64,000 nucleotides of DNA, taken from NCBI GenBank assembly GCA_003170825.1, contig PMYL01000059.1:136647-200646 (forward strand), in the 5' to 3' direction. The translations under genes were made by a program, and so were the position numbers. Origin of the DNA: Acidobacteriaceae bacterium. Its GTDB lineage: Bacteria > Acidobacteriota > Terriglobia > Terriglobales > Acidobacteriaceae. The notes under the pieces were generated by a model that had not been told where the DNA came from, ran no database searches, and saw nothing but the letters and a program-made list of their open reading frames with translations. Below, in pieces: positions 19,621-28,420 of the stretch (the stretch's first letter is position 1; every line of letters begins with the position of its first letter).

Positions 19621-20262
19621 ATGTCGACCATCCAACCTATTGCAGGAGAACTCGAGCCGCATCCCGACGTTGCCCTGGTCGACAGGGTGCGCGCCGGCGA
19701 TGTCTCGGCCTACGATACGCTGGTCCGCAAATACGACCGGCAGATCTTCCGGATTGCGCAGCACATTACGCAAAACCGCGAGGATGCCGAGGACGTGATG
19801 CAGGACGCGTTCCTCAAGGCGTACCAAAAGCTCGGCCAGTTCCAGGGGAACTCGAAGTTTTACACATGGCTGGTTCGCATTGCAGTCAACGAAAGCCTGA
19901 TGCGGCTGCGCAAGCGGCGCACCGGCAAAATGGTCTCGATCGACGAGGACGTCGAGACCGAGGAAGGCAGCGTCCCACGCGATCTGGCCGACTGGGCGCC
20001 CGACCCGGAGCAGAATTACAAACAGGCCGAGTTGGCCGAGATTCTGCGCAAGACCATTCAGGGGCTGCCCCAGGGGTTTCGTATCGTGTTTGTTTTGCGG
20101 GATGTGGAAGGGCTTTCGACCGAGGAGACAGCTGAGACGCTCGGCCTGAGCATTCCCGCTGTCAAGTCGCGCCTCTTGCGCGCCCGGCTGCAACTGCGCG
20201 AACGCCTGAGCCGTTACTTCCGCAGGAAAAAGGTTCCCGGAGAAGCGAGGAATGAAAAGTGA
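19621..20262 (+). CDS. ECF sigma factor (RpoE-like)
   Basis: Region 2 DAEDVMQDAFLKAYQKL; region 4 LSTEETAETLGLSIPAVKSRLLRAR. Confidence 0.95.
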   Translation: MSTIQPIAGELEPHPDVALVDRVRAGDVSAYDTLVRKYDRQIFRIAQHITQNREDAEDVMQDAFLKAYQKLGQFQGNSKFYTWLVRIAVNESLMRLRKRRTGKMVSIDEDVETEEGSVPRDLADWAPDPEQNYKQAELAEILRKTIQGLPQGFRIVFVLRDVEGLSTEETAETLGLSIPAVKSRLLRARLQLRERLSRYFRRKKVPGEARNEK

Positions 20263-20495
20263 CCTGCACTGAGTTTCTCGCCCTTCTCGACGACCTGATC
20301 GACGACGCGGTGACCGCCGAGACGCGCGCCGAGCTGCAACAGCACCTGGGGCGCTGCGGCCACTGCGAGGTCATCCTCAACACCACGCGCAAGACCATCG
20401 AAATCTACCGTTCCCACGAGATCTACGACCTGCCCGCCGGCCTCCGCGAGCGCCTCCACGCCGCCATCATGGCCCGCTGCAAGAAGGGCTGCTGA
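20259..20495 (+). CDS. Small zinc-binding anti-sigma-like protein (zf-HC2 type)
   Basis: HLGRCGHC (HxxxCxxC); 4-bp overlap with sigma gene. Confidence 0.8.
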   Translation: MTCTEFLALLDDLIDDAVTAETRAELQQHLGRCGHCEVILNTTRKTIEIYRSHEIYDLPAGLRERLHAAIMARCKKGC

Positions 20496-20650
20496 CCGCC
20501 TCGTTTTTTCGCCTTTTTCCCAAGGCAACAGTACCGTGCCCCATCCTTTCCGCTTTTTATTGCGGAAAGGGTGGGATACCATACCGTTCGATATTCAAGC
20601 CGAAGGCCGCTGGCCCCACCCCCGCCGCATGATTTACCCTCAAACTCGGT

Positions 20651-21352
20651 ATGAAACTCAACCACGCACTTCTCATTCCCGCCCTCACCGTGGCCTTTGC
20701 CGCCTCGGCATACGCCCAAACGTCTTCTAAACCGGCCGAGGTCCTGCCCGACGCGCCCGCTGCCACCGACGCCGCCCTTGTTCATCCCAACGGGCCAACT
20801 GTGGTCATGGATACCTCCATGGGCCGCATCACCTGCCAGTTCTATCAGAAGCAGGCGCCCAAGGCGGTCGCCAACTTCATCGGCCTGGCCGAGGGCACAA
20901 AAGACTGGACCGATCCTAAAACCAAACAGAAACAGCACAACAAGCGCTACTACGACGGCACCGTCTTCCATCGCGTCATTCCCGGGTTCATGATTCAGGG
21001 CGGCGATCCCACCGGCACGGGGATGGGCGACCCCGGCTACGCCTTCGTGGATGAGACCGATCCGAATCTGAACTTCGACCAGCCCGGCCGTCTGGCCATG
21101 GCCAACTCCGGCCCCAATACCAATGGAAGCCAGTTCTTCATCACCGAGCATGCCTACGACTCGCTCAACCAGCACTACACCCTCTTCGGCCAGTGCGGCG
21201 AGTCCAGCGTTCTGGTGGTCAAGACCATCGCCCGCGTCCAGCGCGATGGCAACGACAAGCCGCTCACCCCCGTAGTGCTCAAAAAGGTCACCATCGTGAG
21301 GGAAGGCCAACCACTGCCGCCCTCACCGGTCGCCGCCGCGCCTAAACCGTAA
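20651..21352 (+). CDS. Cyclophilin-type peptidyl-prolyl isomerase (exported)
   Basis: Signal peptide; FHRVIPGFMIQGGDPTGTG; NTNGSQFFIT. Confidence 0.95.
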   Translation: MKLNHALLIPALTVAFAASAYAQTSSKPAEVLPDAPAATDAALVHPNGPTVVMDTSMGRITCQFYQKQAPKAVANFIGLAEGTKDWTDPKTKQKQHNKRYYDGTVFHRVIPGFMIQGGDPTGTGMGDPGYAFVDETDPNLNFDQPGRLAMANSGPNTNGSQFFITEHAYDSLNQHYTLFGQCGESSVLVVKTIARVQRDGNDKPLTPVVLKKVTIVREGQPLPPSPVAAAPKP

Positions 21353-21431
21353 TTCGCAACTCAGCCGGGTGCCCCAGATCTCCTCCGCCGCGGCGGAGAG
21401 ACCTGGGAAACCTCGAAAACCAGGAGTCTTC

Positions 21432-21962
21432 ATGGCACTCGCAGCAGGAACCTACGCCGTCTTCTCGACCACCGAAGGCAAGATCACCGTCCGCCTCTTC
21501 GAGGCCGACGCGCCCATCACCGTCGCCAACTTCATTGCTCTGGCCGAAGGCGCAAAAGAGTGGACACACCCCACCACCCGCGCCAAGTCCACCAGCAAGC
21601 TCTACGACGGAACCATCTTCCACCGCGTCATTCCCGACTTCATGATCCAGGGCGGCGACCCCGCCGGCACCGGCATGGGTGGCCCCGGCTACCGCTTTGA
21701 GGACGAGATCAAGGGCGCTCCGCACAAGTTCGACAAGCCCGGCAAACTGGCCATGGCCAACTCCGGTCCCGGAACCAACGGCTGCCAGTTCTTCATCACG
21801 GTGGCCCCCACTCCCTGGCTCACCGGCAACCACACCATCTTCGGCGAGGTGGTCGTAGGCCAGGAGATCGTCACCAAAATCTCCCTCGTTCCCCGCGGCG
21901 GCCAGGACAAGCCCCAAAAGCCCGTGGTCCTCGAGTCGGTCGTTATCGAGCGCGTCAGCTAA
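21432..21962 (+). CDS. Cyclophilin-type peptidyl-prolyl isomerase
   Basis: FHRVIPDFMIQGGDPAGTGMGGPGYRFEDE; GTNGCQFFIT; start ATG at 21432. Confidence 0.95.
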   Translation: MALAAGTYAVFSTTEGKITVRLFEADAPITVANFIALAEGAKEWTHPTTRAKSTSKLYDGTIFHRVIPDFMIQGGDPAGTGMGGPGYRFEDEIKGAPHKFDKPGKLAMANSGPGTNGCQFFITVAPTPWLTGNHTIFGEVVVGQEIVTKISLVPRGGQDKPQKPVVLESVVIERVS

Positions 21963-21980
21963 GCCGGTTATCGAATCAAT

Positions 21981-22018
21981 GGCCGGAAGCCGCGCGGACT
22001 GCGCGGCTTCCGGGCTTT
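21981..22018 (+). terminator. Hairpin terminator-like structure downstream of cyclophilin genes
   Basis: 12-bp inverted repeat cggaagccgcgc...gcgcggcttccg. Confidence 0.65.
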
Positions 22019-22046
22019 ATGGGTCTCGTAAGTTAGCGTACATGCC

Positions 22047-24551
22047 TCAATGCCCGCTTCCCGGGCCCCACTGGACCTTCAGCCCTAGCCGGACAGTCAT
22101 CGGCAGGCTGGGATAACCGATGGGCGCGATATGCTGCTCGCTCAGCAGGTTTTCTCCCTGGCCGTAGATGCCCAGCCACGATAGCAGACTGTAGCTTGCC
22201 CCAAGGTCCAGCTTGGCAGAGCCGTGATCGAGATTGCGGTTGGGCAGGAGCATGCTGTTGGGGTTCGCGCCATACGCATAACCGCCCAGGAAGTCCGAAT
22301 CGTCCGAGCGGCTGGCAAAGGCGGAGGTAAAGATTCCGGTCAGCCCTTTGGCCGAGTAAGTGGCAGTGAAGAAGCCGGTGTGCGGCGCCCTGCGGAACGG
22401 CCGCGCCCCCTCCAGCGGCGAAATCGCCCCGACGGGGATGCCGTTGTAAGTCGGAATGGGTCCCAGCAGCTTCAAGTCTTCGTTGGTAAACGAGCGTTGC
22501 ACCACCGCATCCAGGTAGGTGTAGCCCCCGCGCATAAAAATGTTGCGCCCGATGCCGCCCTCGACCGTGGTCTCCACTCCCATAGCCCGGAACGCCTCGC
22601 TGTTGATGGTCAGCTCATACGCCCCATTGATCCGCAAGGTGCTTTCCAAGTTGTTTTGCTGGGTCGGCGTCAGATTGGGCAACAGCTCCGGAATCAAATC
22701 CAGCCCAACGTATTCGATCTGGCGTCCGAACTCATTATGGAAAAAGCTGCTGCGGAAGATCAGGCGCTGGCTGAAGAACGCCTGCTCCACGCCGCCCTCG
22801 TAGGTGCGTGCTTCAGGCGCGGCTATGGGCGTTATATGCAACTCCTGGATGGTGGAGGGGCCGCCGCTGGCGGTGAGCAGGAAGTTATACAGCGAATAGA
22901 ACTGGTCGGTCAGCCCAGGCTCACGAACCGCATCGCCGAAGTTGAACAGAATGCGCGTGCCGCTGAAGATGCCCTGGCGCGGCCGCAGCGCATAGTAAGA
23001 AAGCCCTGCCCGCGGCGAAGTCTGCGTCCCGAACAGCGAGTAGTGCTCCAGGCTCCCGCCCAGCGTATAGAAGAAGCGGTCCTTGAAGTCCCCATGCACC
23101 GACGCAAGATAATACTCGTTATTCCGCTCCACCGGCGGGTAGTACGTACTGGGCGGCTCGGCCCCGCGCTCGTCCTCGTAATGGAAGCCGATCAGCGCGG
23201 CAAGGTGCGGAGTGACGCGGTAATCGCCCTGATACGCAAACTCATCGCGGTTTGAAACCAGCTGATACCCAGGCGAGTAGGGCTCGTAGGTCCCGAAATA
23301 GTCCAGCAACGCCTGCCCGCTCACTGAGTAGCCATTGGCCCCGGTAATGGTCACCGGGTATCCAAAGCTGTCTCCGTAGCCATCGAAAGTGCCGCTGCCG
23401 CTCTGCTCCCACAAGTGATATTGCTCGCGCTTGCGCGTCAGCCCGTAGCGGAAGCTGTTGTGAAAGTCCGTCGTGGTCTGGTTGTCGAGCGACGCGCTCA
23501 TGTAGATGTCCTGGTCCTTCTCGGTGGCGACGTCGGTCACGTGATAAAAGTCCCATGCATTGGGAACGCCGGTGGCATCCACGCCATAGTGCAGCGTGGC
23601 GCGAATCTGCGTGCTCCCGTTGGGCTGCCAGCCGACGTTGGCCGCCGTGGTGGCTACGTGGTACTCGTCATTGGGCAGCGCATTGCCGGTTTGCAGCCAA
23701 CTGAAGGCGCCCAGGTAATCGAATTTGTTGTGGGCGCCGGCCACCTCAAACTCCTCGCGCGAGGTGTTGAAGTTGCCCGCATCGCCCTGCAACATAAGCG
23801 ATGGAAAACTAGTGGTGCCGTGCGGGGTGGTCAGGCTGACCACGCCGCTTTCCGCATCGGCGCCATACAGGCTCGAACCGGGCCCGCGATAGACCTCCGC
23901 GCTCTGGACGGCGGTGGTGGAGAGCGGCCCAAAGTCGAAGCGCCCGCCCAGGTCGCCGGCGCTCACCCCGTCCAGCAGGATTTTGTTCGCATCCGAATCG
24001 CCGCCGCGGATAAACAGCGAGCTTTGCGCCCCAAGCTGGCCGGCCTGCACCACAAACGTTCCCGGCATCAGCCGCAGCGCGCTCACCAGGTTGTCGCGCA
24101 GAGCCAGATCCTGCGGACCCAGCACGCTGGTGGCCTCGCTGGTCTGCGGCTGCGGCGTAGGGGTTCCGGTCGCGGTCACCACGATCGACTCGCGCACCCA
24201 CTCCGGTTCCATCACCACGTTGCGCTCGATGTTATCGAGTCGGCCGGCGTAAAAGCCTGGCGTCTCTATCTGCCGAAAGCTCTTGGCAGAAACCACCAGG
24301 AAAAAGCGCCCGGTTGCCCCGGTCAAAATCTGAAAGCTCCCATCGGCCCCGGAGATGGCGGAGGAGGCCACTTTTCCGTTGCTGACCAGAACCACATTGG
24401 CGCCGCTAACCTTGGCGCCGGAGGCGTCGGTCACCACGCCGTGGATGGACGCAGCCGGGCACAGTGTAGCGAACGCAGTGAAGAGAGTGGCGGCGAATAC
24501 AGGCAGGAATGCGCGGCTCAGGCGTCCGCGCAAATATACGGAAATAGGCAT
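22047..24551 (-). CDS. TonB-dependent outer-membrane receptor, probably cobalamin/BtuB-like
   Basis: Carboxypeptidase-regulatory N-domain, plug (SSLFIRGGDSDANKILLDG), beta-barrel C-terminus; preceded by a B12 riboswitch; start ATG at 24551. Confidence 0.9.
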   Translation of the reverse strand: MPISVYLRGRLSRAFLPVFAATLFTAFATLCPAASIHGVVTDASGAKVSGANVVLVSNGKVASSAISGADGSFQILTGATGRFFLVVSAKSFRQIETPGFYAGRLDNIERNVVMEPEWVRESIVVTATGTPTPQPQTSEATSVLGPQDLALRDNLVSALRLMPGTFVVQAGQLGAQSSLFIRGGDSDANKILLDGVSAGDLGGRFDFGPLSTTAVQSAEVYRGPGSSLYGADAESGVVSLTTPHGTTSFPSLMLQGDAGNFNTSREEFEVAGAHNKFDYLGAFSWLQTGNALPNDEYHVATTAANVGWQPNGSTQIRATLHYGVDATGVPNAWDFYHVTDVATEKDQDIYMSASLDNQTTTDFHNSFRYGLTRKREQYHLWEQSGSGTFDGYGDSFGYPVTITGANGYSVSGQALLDYFGTYEPYSPGYQLVSNRDEFAYQGDYRVTPHLAALIGFHYEDERGAEPPSTYYPPVERNNEYYLASVHGDFKDRFFYTLGGSLEHYSLFGTQTSPRAGLSYYALRPRQGIFSGTRILFNFGDAVREPGLTDQFYSLYNFLLTASGGPSTIQELHITPIAAPEARTYEGGVEQAFFSQRLIFRSSFFHNEFGRQIEYVGLDLIPELLPNLTPTQQNNLESTLRINGAYELTINSEAFRAMGVETTVEGGIGRNIFMRGGYTYLDAVVQRSFTNEDLKLLGPIPTYNGIPVGAISPLEGARPFRRAPHTGFFTATYSAKGLTGIFTSAFASRSDDSDFLGGYAYGANPNSMLLPNRNLDHGSAKLDLGASYSLLSWLGIYGQGENLLSEQHIAPIGYPSLPMTVRLGLKVQWGPGSGH

Positions 24552-24599
24552 GATAGCTCCTTCGTTCCCCTCGGAACGCAAGTGGGTAAGGGCGTTCAG

Positions 24600-24812
24600 G
24601 ACCGGTCTCCTGACTTGCGCCTTCTCCAGCCACCTTCCCAAAAGCGAACCCAAAGGGTTTGCCTTCAGTGGTTTCCTTGGGCGGTCCGCACTGGGCGGAA
24701 CAGCCCTGGCTGAAATCCTGCCCTCATCCGGTGACCCAATACGACGGGCACCGAGGCAGGGGCGCTCACAGTTGCGGGGCAGTGGCGGAGTTTCACCGCC
24801 TTCCCGAGCATC
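24600..24812 (-). promoter_or_regulatory. Cobalamin (adenosylcobalamin) riboswitch
   Basis: Minus strand gggaaggcggtgaaactccgccactgccccgcaactgtgagcg (B12 box) with later ccactg...gggaaggtggctggagaaggcgcaagtcaggagacc. Confidence 0.9.
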
Positions 24813-25022
24813 CTGACGATTGCCGTGGTGAACTGCGCTGCCCCTCGAAGGAGCAGCCGGAAATGCCATGGAACGATTTTCCATGACATCAACTTTTATA
24901 AACGGGCGCGGGGCGCGAAGTCAAAGCGCGCAAAGCCAAATTGCTCGAAGCCAAACCTGCGAACCAATGCGCGAACCCTGTCGCCCCGGCAAGCCGATGT
25001 CGAGAATCTGCGGTAGAAGCAG

Positions 25023-25099
25023 TGGTGACCCCGGGAAGACTCGAACTTCCGACACGCAGTTTAGGAAACTGCTGCTCTATCCACCTGAGCTACGGGGCC
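25023..25099 (-). tRNA. tRNA-Arg (CCT anticodon)
   Basis: Minus strand GGCCCCGTAGCTCAGGTGGATAGAGC...TTCCTAA loop...GTTCGAGTCTTCCCGGGGTCACCA. Confidence 0.95.
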
Positions 25100-25188
25100 A
25101 CTTTAGAATCAATGACTTGTGAGATATATGGTTTCCCAGCTCACTTTAGCTCACTCTAACGTAGACTGGTATCGTGCCCCTTGCGGTC

Positions 25189-25488
25189 AGGAAGGCGGCA
25201 CGAGATAAAGTCAACGAAATCACGCTACCAACAGGGTAGCATCTCCCGAGTTCCTCGGGCGAAGGGGTTCATCTGGCAGGTCCGTTTCAGCGCAAAGGTG
25301 AACGGCAAGAGATGGCAGAAGTGCCTTACTTTCTCACGTACCTGCTGAGGGATTACATCGAGCCCAAGTTCAAGGACGCGCTCATCCGGAACGTCACTCC
25401 GCTCCAGCCTCTCCATTCAGCGGCGATCATTCGTGCAACTCATTCTTGCGATTGCCCTGCGCATCGCTACGGGCAGCATACAGGTTGA
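25189..25488 (+). pseudogene. Remnant of a tyrosine integrase N-terminal (SAM-like core-binding) region
   Basis: Frame reads RKAARDKVNEITLPTG*...GPFQRKGERQEMAEVPYFLTYLLRDYIEPKFKDALIRNVTPLQ... with an internal TAG; resembles integrase N-termini; adjacent to tRNA-Arg. Confidence 0.4.
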
Positions 25489-25515
25489 GCCCAATTGCCC
25501 TACAATCGAATCGAA

Positions 25516-26799
25516 TTGATGATGACGACCACCGAGCGAAACCTTCGCCGCACCGTATTGCCGAACGGCCTGATCGTGCTGACCGAGCGCATGGATCACC
25601 TGCGTTCGGTGGCCATGGGCGTGTGGATCAAGTCCGGCTCCCGCTGCGAGCCCGCCGAGACTAACGGCATCTCCCACTTTGTGGAGCACATGCTCTTCAA
25701 GGGCACCCACTCCCGCACCGCCCAGCACATCGCCCGGGAGATGGACTCCATCGGCGGCAACCTGGACGCCTTTACCGGCAAGGAGACCATCTGCTTCAAC
25801 GTGAAGTCGCTGGCCGACCACGTGCCCATCGCTCTGGACGTGCTGACCGACCTGGTGCTCCACCCGGTCTTCGCCGCCACCGACATCGAGCGCGAACGCG
25901 GCGTGATTCTGGAAGAGATCAAGATGGACGAGGACAACCCGGATTTGCTGGTCCACGAGCTGTTCACTCAGAGCTTCTGGAAGGACCATCCGCTGGGCTG
26001 GCCCATCCTGGGCACCAAGGCGACGGTCACCGGGCTTGACCGGGAGAAGCTCTTTGCCTACCACGGCGACCGCTTTCACGGCGGCAACATAGTCTTCTCC
26101 GCGGCCGGCAACCTGGACCACAGCCAGTTTGCCGAGGAGGTGGCGGGCAAGTTCTCCGGGCTGGCGGGCGGCGAGACGCTGCACGAACTGTCAGCGCCGG
26201 AGCCCAGCGCCCGCATCGTGCTGCGCAATAAGAAATCCCTCGAACAGGTGCAGATCTGCCTGGGCGTGCCCGCCCCGCCCATCACTGACGACAACCGCTA
26301 TGCCACGCTCATCCTGAACACGGTCCTGGGCGGCGGCATGAGTTCGCGGCTCTTCCAGACCATCCGCGAGGAACGCGGCATAGCTTACTCAATCTACTCC
26401 GACCTGAGCCCCTATCGCGACACCGGCACCCTCTGCGTCTACGCCGGTGCCTCGGCGGGCAACGCCATCGAAGTGGTGGACCTGATTCTGGCCGAGTTCC
26501 GCAATCTGAAGGAAGAGACGCTGACCGAGGAAGAACTGACCCGCGCCAAGGATCAGCTCAAGGGGAACATCCTGCTGGGCCTGGAGAGCTCGAACTCGCG
26601 CATGGCCAACCTGGCCCGCCAGGAGATGTACTTCCACCAGTTCTTCTCGGTCGACGAGATCATCGCCCGCATCGACGCGGTTGAAGCCGCCCAGGTGCAA
26701 GCCATGGCCCAGCGCCTGTTCGACCCCGAGCGCGTCGCCGTCACCCTGCTCGGCCGCCTGGACGGCGTCAAGCTCAGCCGGAAAAGGCTGGTGTGCTGA
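25516..26799 (+). CDS. M16-family zinc peptidase (processing peptidase-like)
   Basis: HFVEHMLFKGT (HxxEH motif); start MMTTTERNLRRTVLPNGL. Confidence 0.94.
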   Translation: MMMTTTERNLRRTVLPNGLIVLTERMDHLRSVAMGVWIKSGSRCEPAETNGISHFVEHMLFKGTHSRTAQHIAREMDSIGGNLDAFTGKETICFNVKSLADHVPIALDVLTDLVLHPVFAATDIERERGVILEEIKMDEDNPDLLVHELFTQSFWKDHPLGWPILGTKATVTGLDREKLFAYHGDRFHGGNIVFSAAGNLDHSQFAEEVAGKFSGLAGGETLHELSAPEPSARIVLRNKKSLEQVQICLGVPAPPITDDNRYATLILNTVLGGGMSSRLFQTIREERGIAYSIYSDLSPYRDTGTLCVYAGASAGNAIEVVDLILAEFRNLKEETLTEEELTRAKDQLKGNILLGLESSNSRMANLARQEMYFHQFFSVDEIIARIDAVEAAQVQAMAQRLFDPERVAVTLLGRLDGVKLSRKRLVC

Positions 26800-27046
26800 G
26801 GGACAGTAATCAGTGGTCAGAGATCAGCGCCGGCCTCGTTGATGCGCTCATAGTGCCCGCGAAAAGGCTTTCGCAACCGGCCTTTCAACGCTGTAGAACG
26901 CCGTGGACAGTCGCGACTGACAACTGACTACTAAACACTGGCCACTGCTTCTTCGAGCGCCCCATTTCCCTTTCGCGTCCATACGTTGTAGGATTTTCTC
27001 GAATGGGCCGGGGACTTCCGGTCGCTCCACGAGGCACTGAAATCTC

Positions 27047-27583
27047 ATGAATCGCAAGAAATCGCACTGTCACACGCGCCGCGCCAACCGTTCCATGCAG
27101 TCCAACGGCTTTACGCTGATGGAACTGCTGATCGTGATCGCCATCATCCTGATCCTCATGCTCATGGCGATTCCCACCATCGGCAGCCTGAAAAAGAAGG
27201 CCAACGAAACCTCGGCGATCAACTCCGTGCAGGTGATCTCCAAGGCGGAGCTTCAGTACGAGTCCACCTACCCCATCAATGGCTATGCCTGCACGCTGCC
27301 GGCTTTGGGCGGCGATCCGAATGCCGGCGCTCCGTCGTCAGCCGGCGCGCAAATTCTGCAGGGCGACCTGACCTCGGGCTTCAAGTCCGGCTATATCTTC
27401 ACCATCACCTGCAAAGACAAGGTGACGGTGAACAGCACGGACCGATATAACAGCTACGCGGTCACGGCCATTCCGCAGACGGTGGGCAAAACCGGGGATC
27501 GCGGCTTTTGCAGCGACCAGGTCGGCACCATCAAGTTCGACCCGGCCGGCGGCTCCAACTGCACACAAACCCTCGGCCAATGA
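27047..27583 (+). CDS. Type IV pilin / pseudopilin-like protein
   Basis: Prepilin cleavage site GFTLMELLIVIAIILILMLMAIPTI. Confidence 0.9.
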   Translation: MNRKKSHCHTRRANRSMQSNGFTLMELLIVIAIILILMLMAIPTIGSLKKKANETSAINSVQVISKAELQYESTYPINGYACTLPALGGDPNAGAPSSAGAQILQGDLTSGFKSGYIFTITCKDKVTVNSTDRYNSYAVTAIPQTVGKTGDRGFCSDQVGTIKFDPAGGSNCTQTLGQ

Positions 27584-28281
27584 GGGTGGGCGCGCTCTTG
27601 CGGCGCTGCGGCTTGCTTCCGGCCGCGGCGCTTCTGGCCGCCGCTCTGGGGGCTTCCGCCCTCTTGTCTTTTGGTCAGGGTTCTTCTCTGAGCGCGCACG
27701 AGCTGGCCCAGCGCGTCGACCGCCACTACAACCGGTTGCACTCGCTCAGGGCCGGCTTTACCGAGAGCTATGAGGGCCTGGGAATCCAGCGCACCGAGAG
27801 CGGGACGCTGCTGCTGCTCAAGCCCGGCCGCATGAGGTGGGACTACAACGCGCCGGCCGGCAAGCTCTTCCTGCTCGACGGCAAATACGCCTGGTTCTAC
27901 TCCCGCGGCGACTCTCAGGTTCAGCGCATCCCTGCCAAAGAGCTGGACGATCTGCGCTCGCCCTTGCGGTTTCTGCTGGGCCGCACCGAGCTTGAAAAAG
28001 AATTGGACAACCTGAAGCTGGCTGGCGCGGCCGACGGCAGTTTCACGCTCACCGGCCAGCCCAAGGGCCCAGAAAACAGTCCGGACAAGCGCGTCAGCCG
28101 GCTCACGCTCACCGTGACCGCCGACGGCGCCATCGCCGGTATCGAAATTGAAGAAGCCGACGGCGCGCTCACCCGCTTTACCTTCACCGGCGAAGTGCCC
28201 AACGCTCCGGTTCCGGCCGAAACCTTCCACTTCACCCCGCCCCCCGGCGTGCCGGTGGTGGACGCTATGCCGCCGGTGTAA
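27580..28281 (+). CDS. LolA-like outer-membrane lipoprotein carrier
   Basis: FTESYEGLGIQRTESGTLLLLKPGRMRWDYNAPAGKLFLLDGKYAWFY; 4-bp overlap with pilin gene. Confidence 0.88.
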   Translation: MRVGALLRRCGLLPAAALLAAALGASALLSFGQGSSLSAHELAQRVDRHYNRLHSLRAGFTESYEGLGIQRTESGTLLLLKPGRMRWDYNAPAGKLFLLDGKYAWFYSRGDSQVQRIPAKELDDLRSPLRFLLGRTELEKELDNLKLAGAADGSFTLTGQPKGPENSPDKRVSRLTLTVTADGAIAGIEIEEADGALTRFTFTGEVPNAPVPAETFHFTPPPGVPVVDAMPPV

Positions 28282-28420
28282 GACGAGAGAATAGGGAATA
28301 GTTCGCGGCACTCAGCCTTCAGTTGCTCGTCGTAAGTGCGCAGCGGTCGCGTGGGAGTATCACTGCGAAATCTTTGAACCGCATCAAGCCGATGCTGCCC
28401 CCTGTTCCCTGTTCCCTGCT

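Noticed and set aside
22224-24713. Long plus-strand ORFs (343 and 432 aa) opposite the TonB receptor
   Set aside because: No motifs; receptor and riboswitch on the minus strand explain the region.
24885-25500. Active tRNA-associated genomic island
   Set aside because: Only a short degraded integrase-like frame, no cargo or att repeats; core genes resume immediately.
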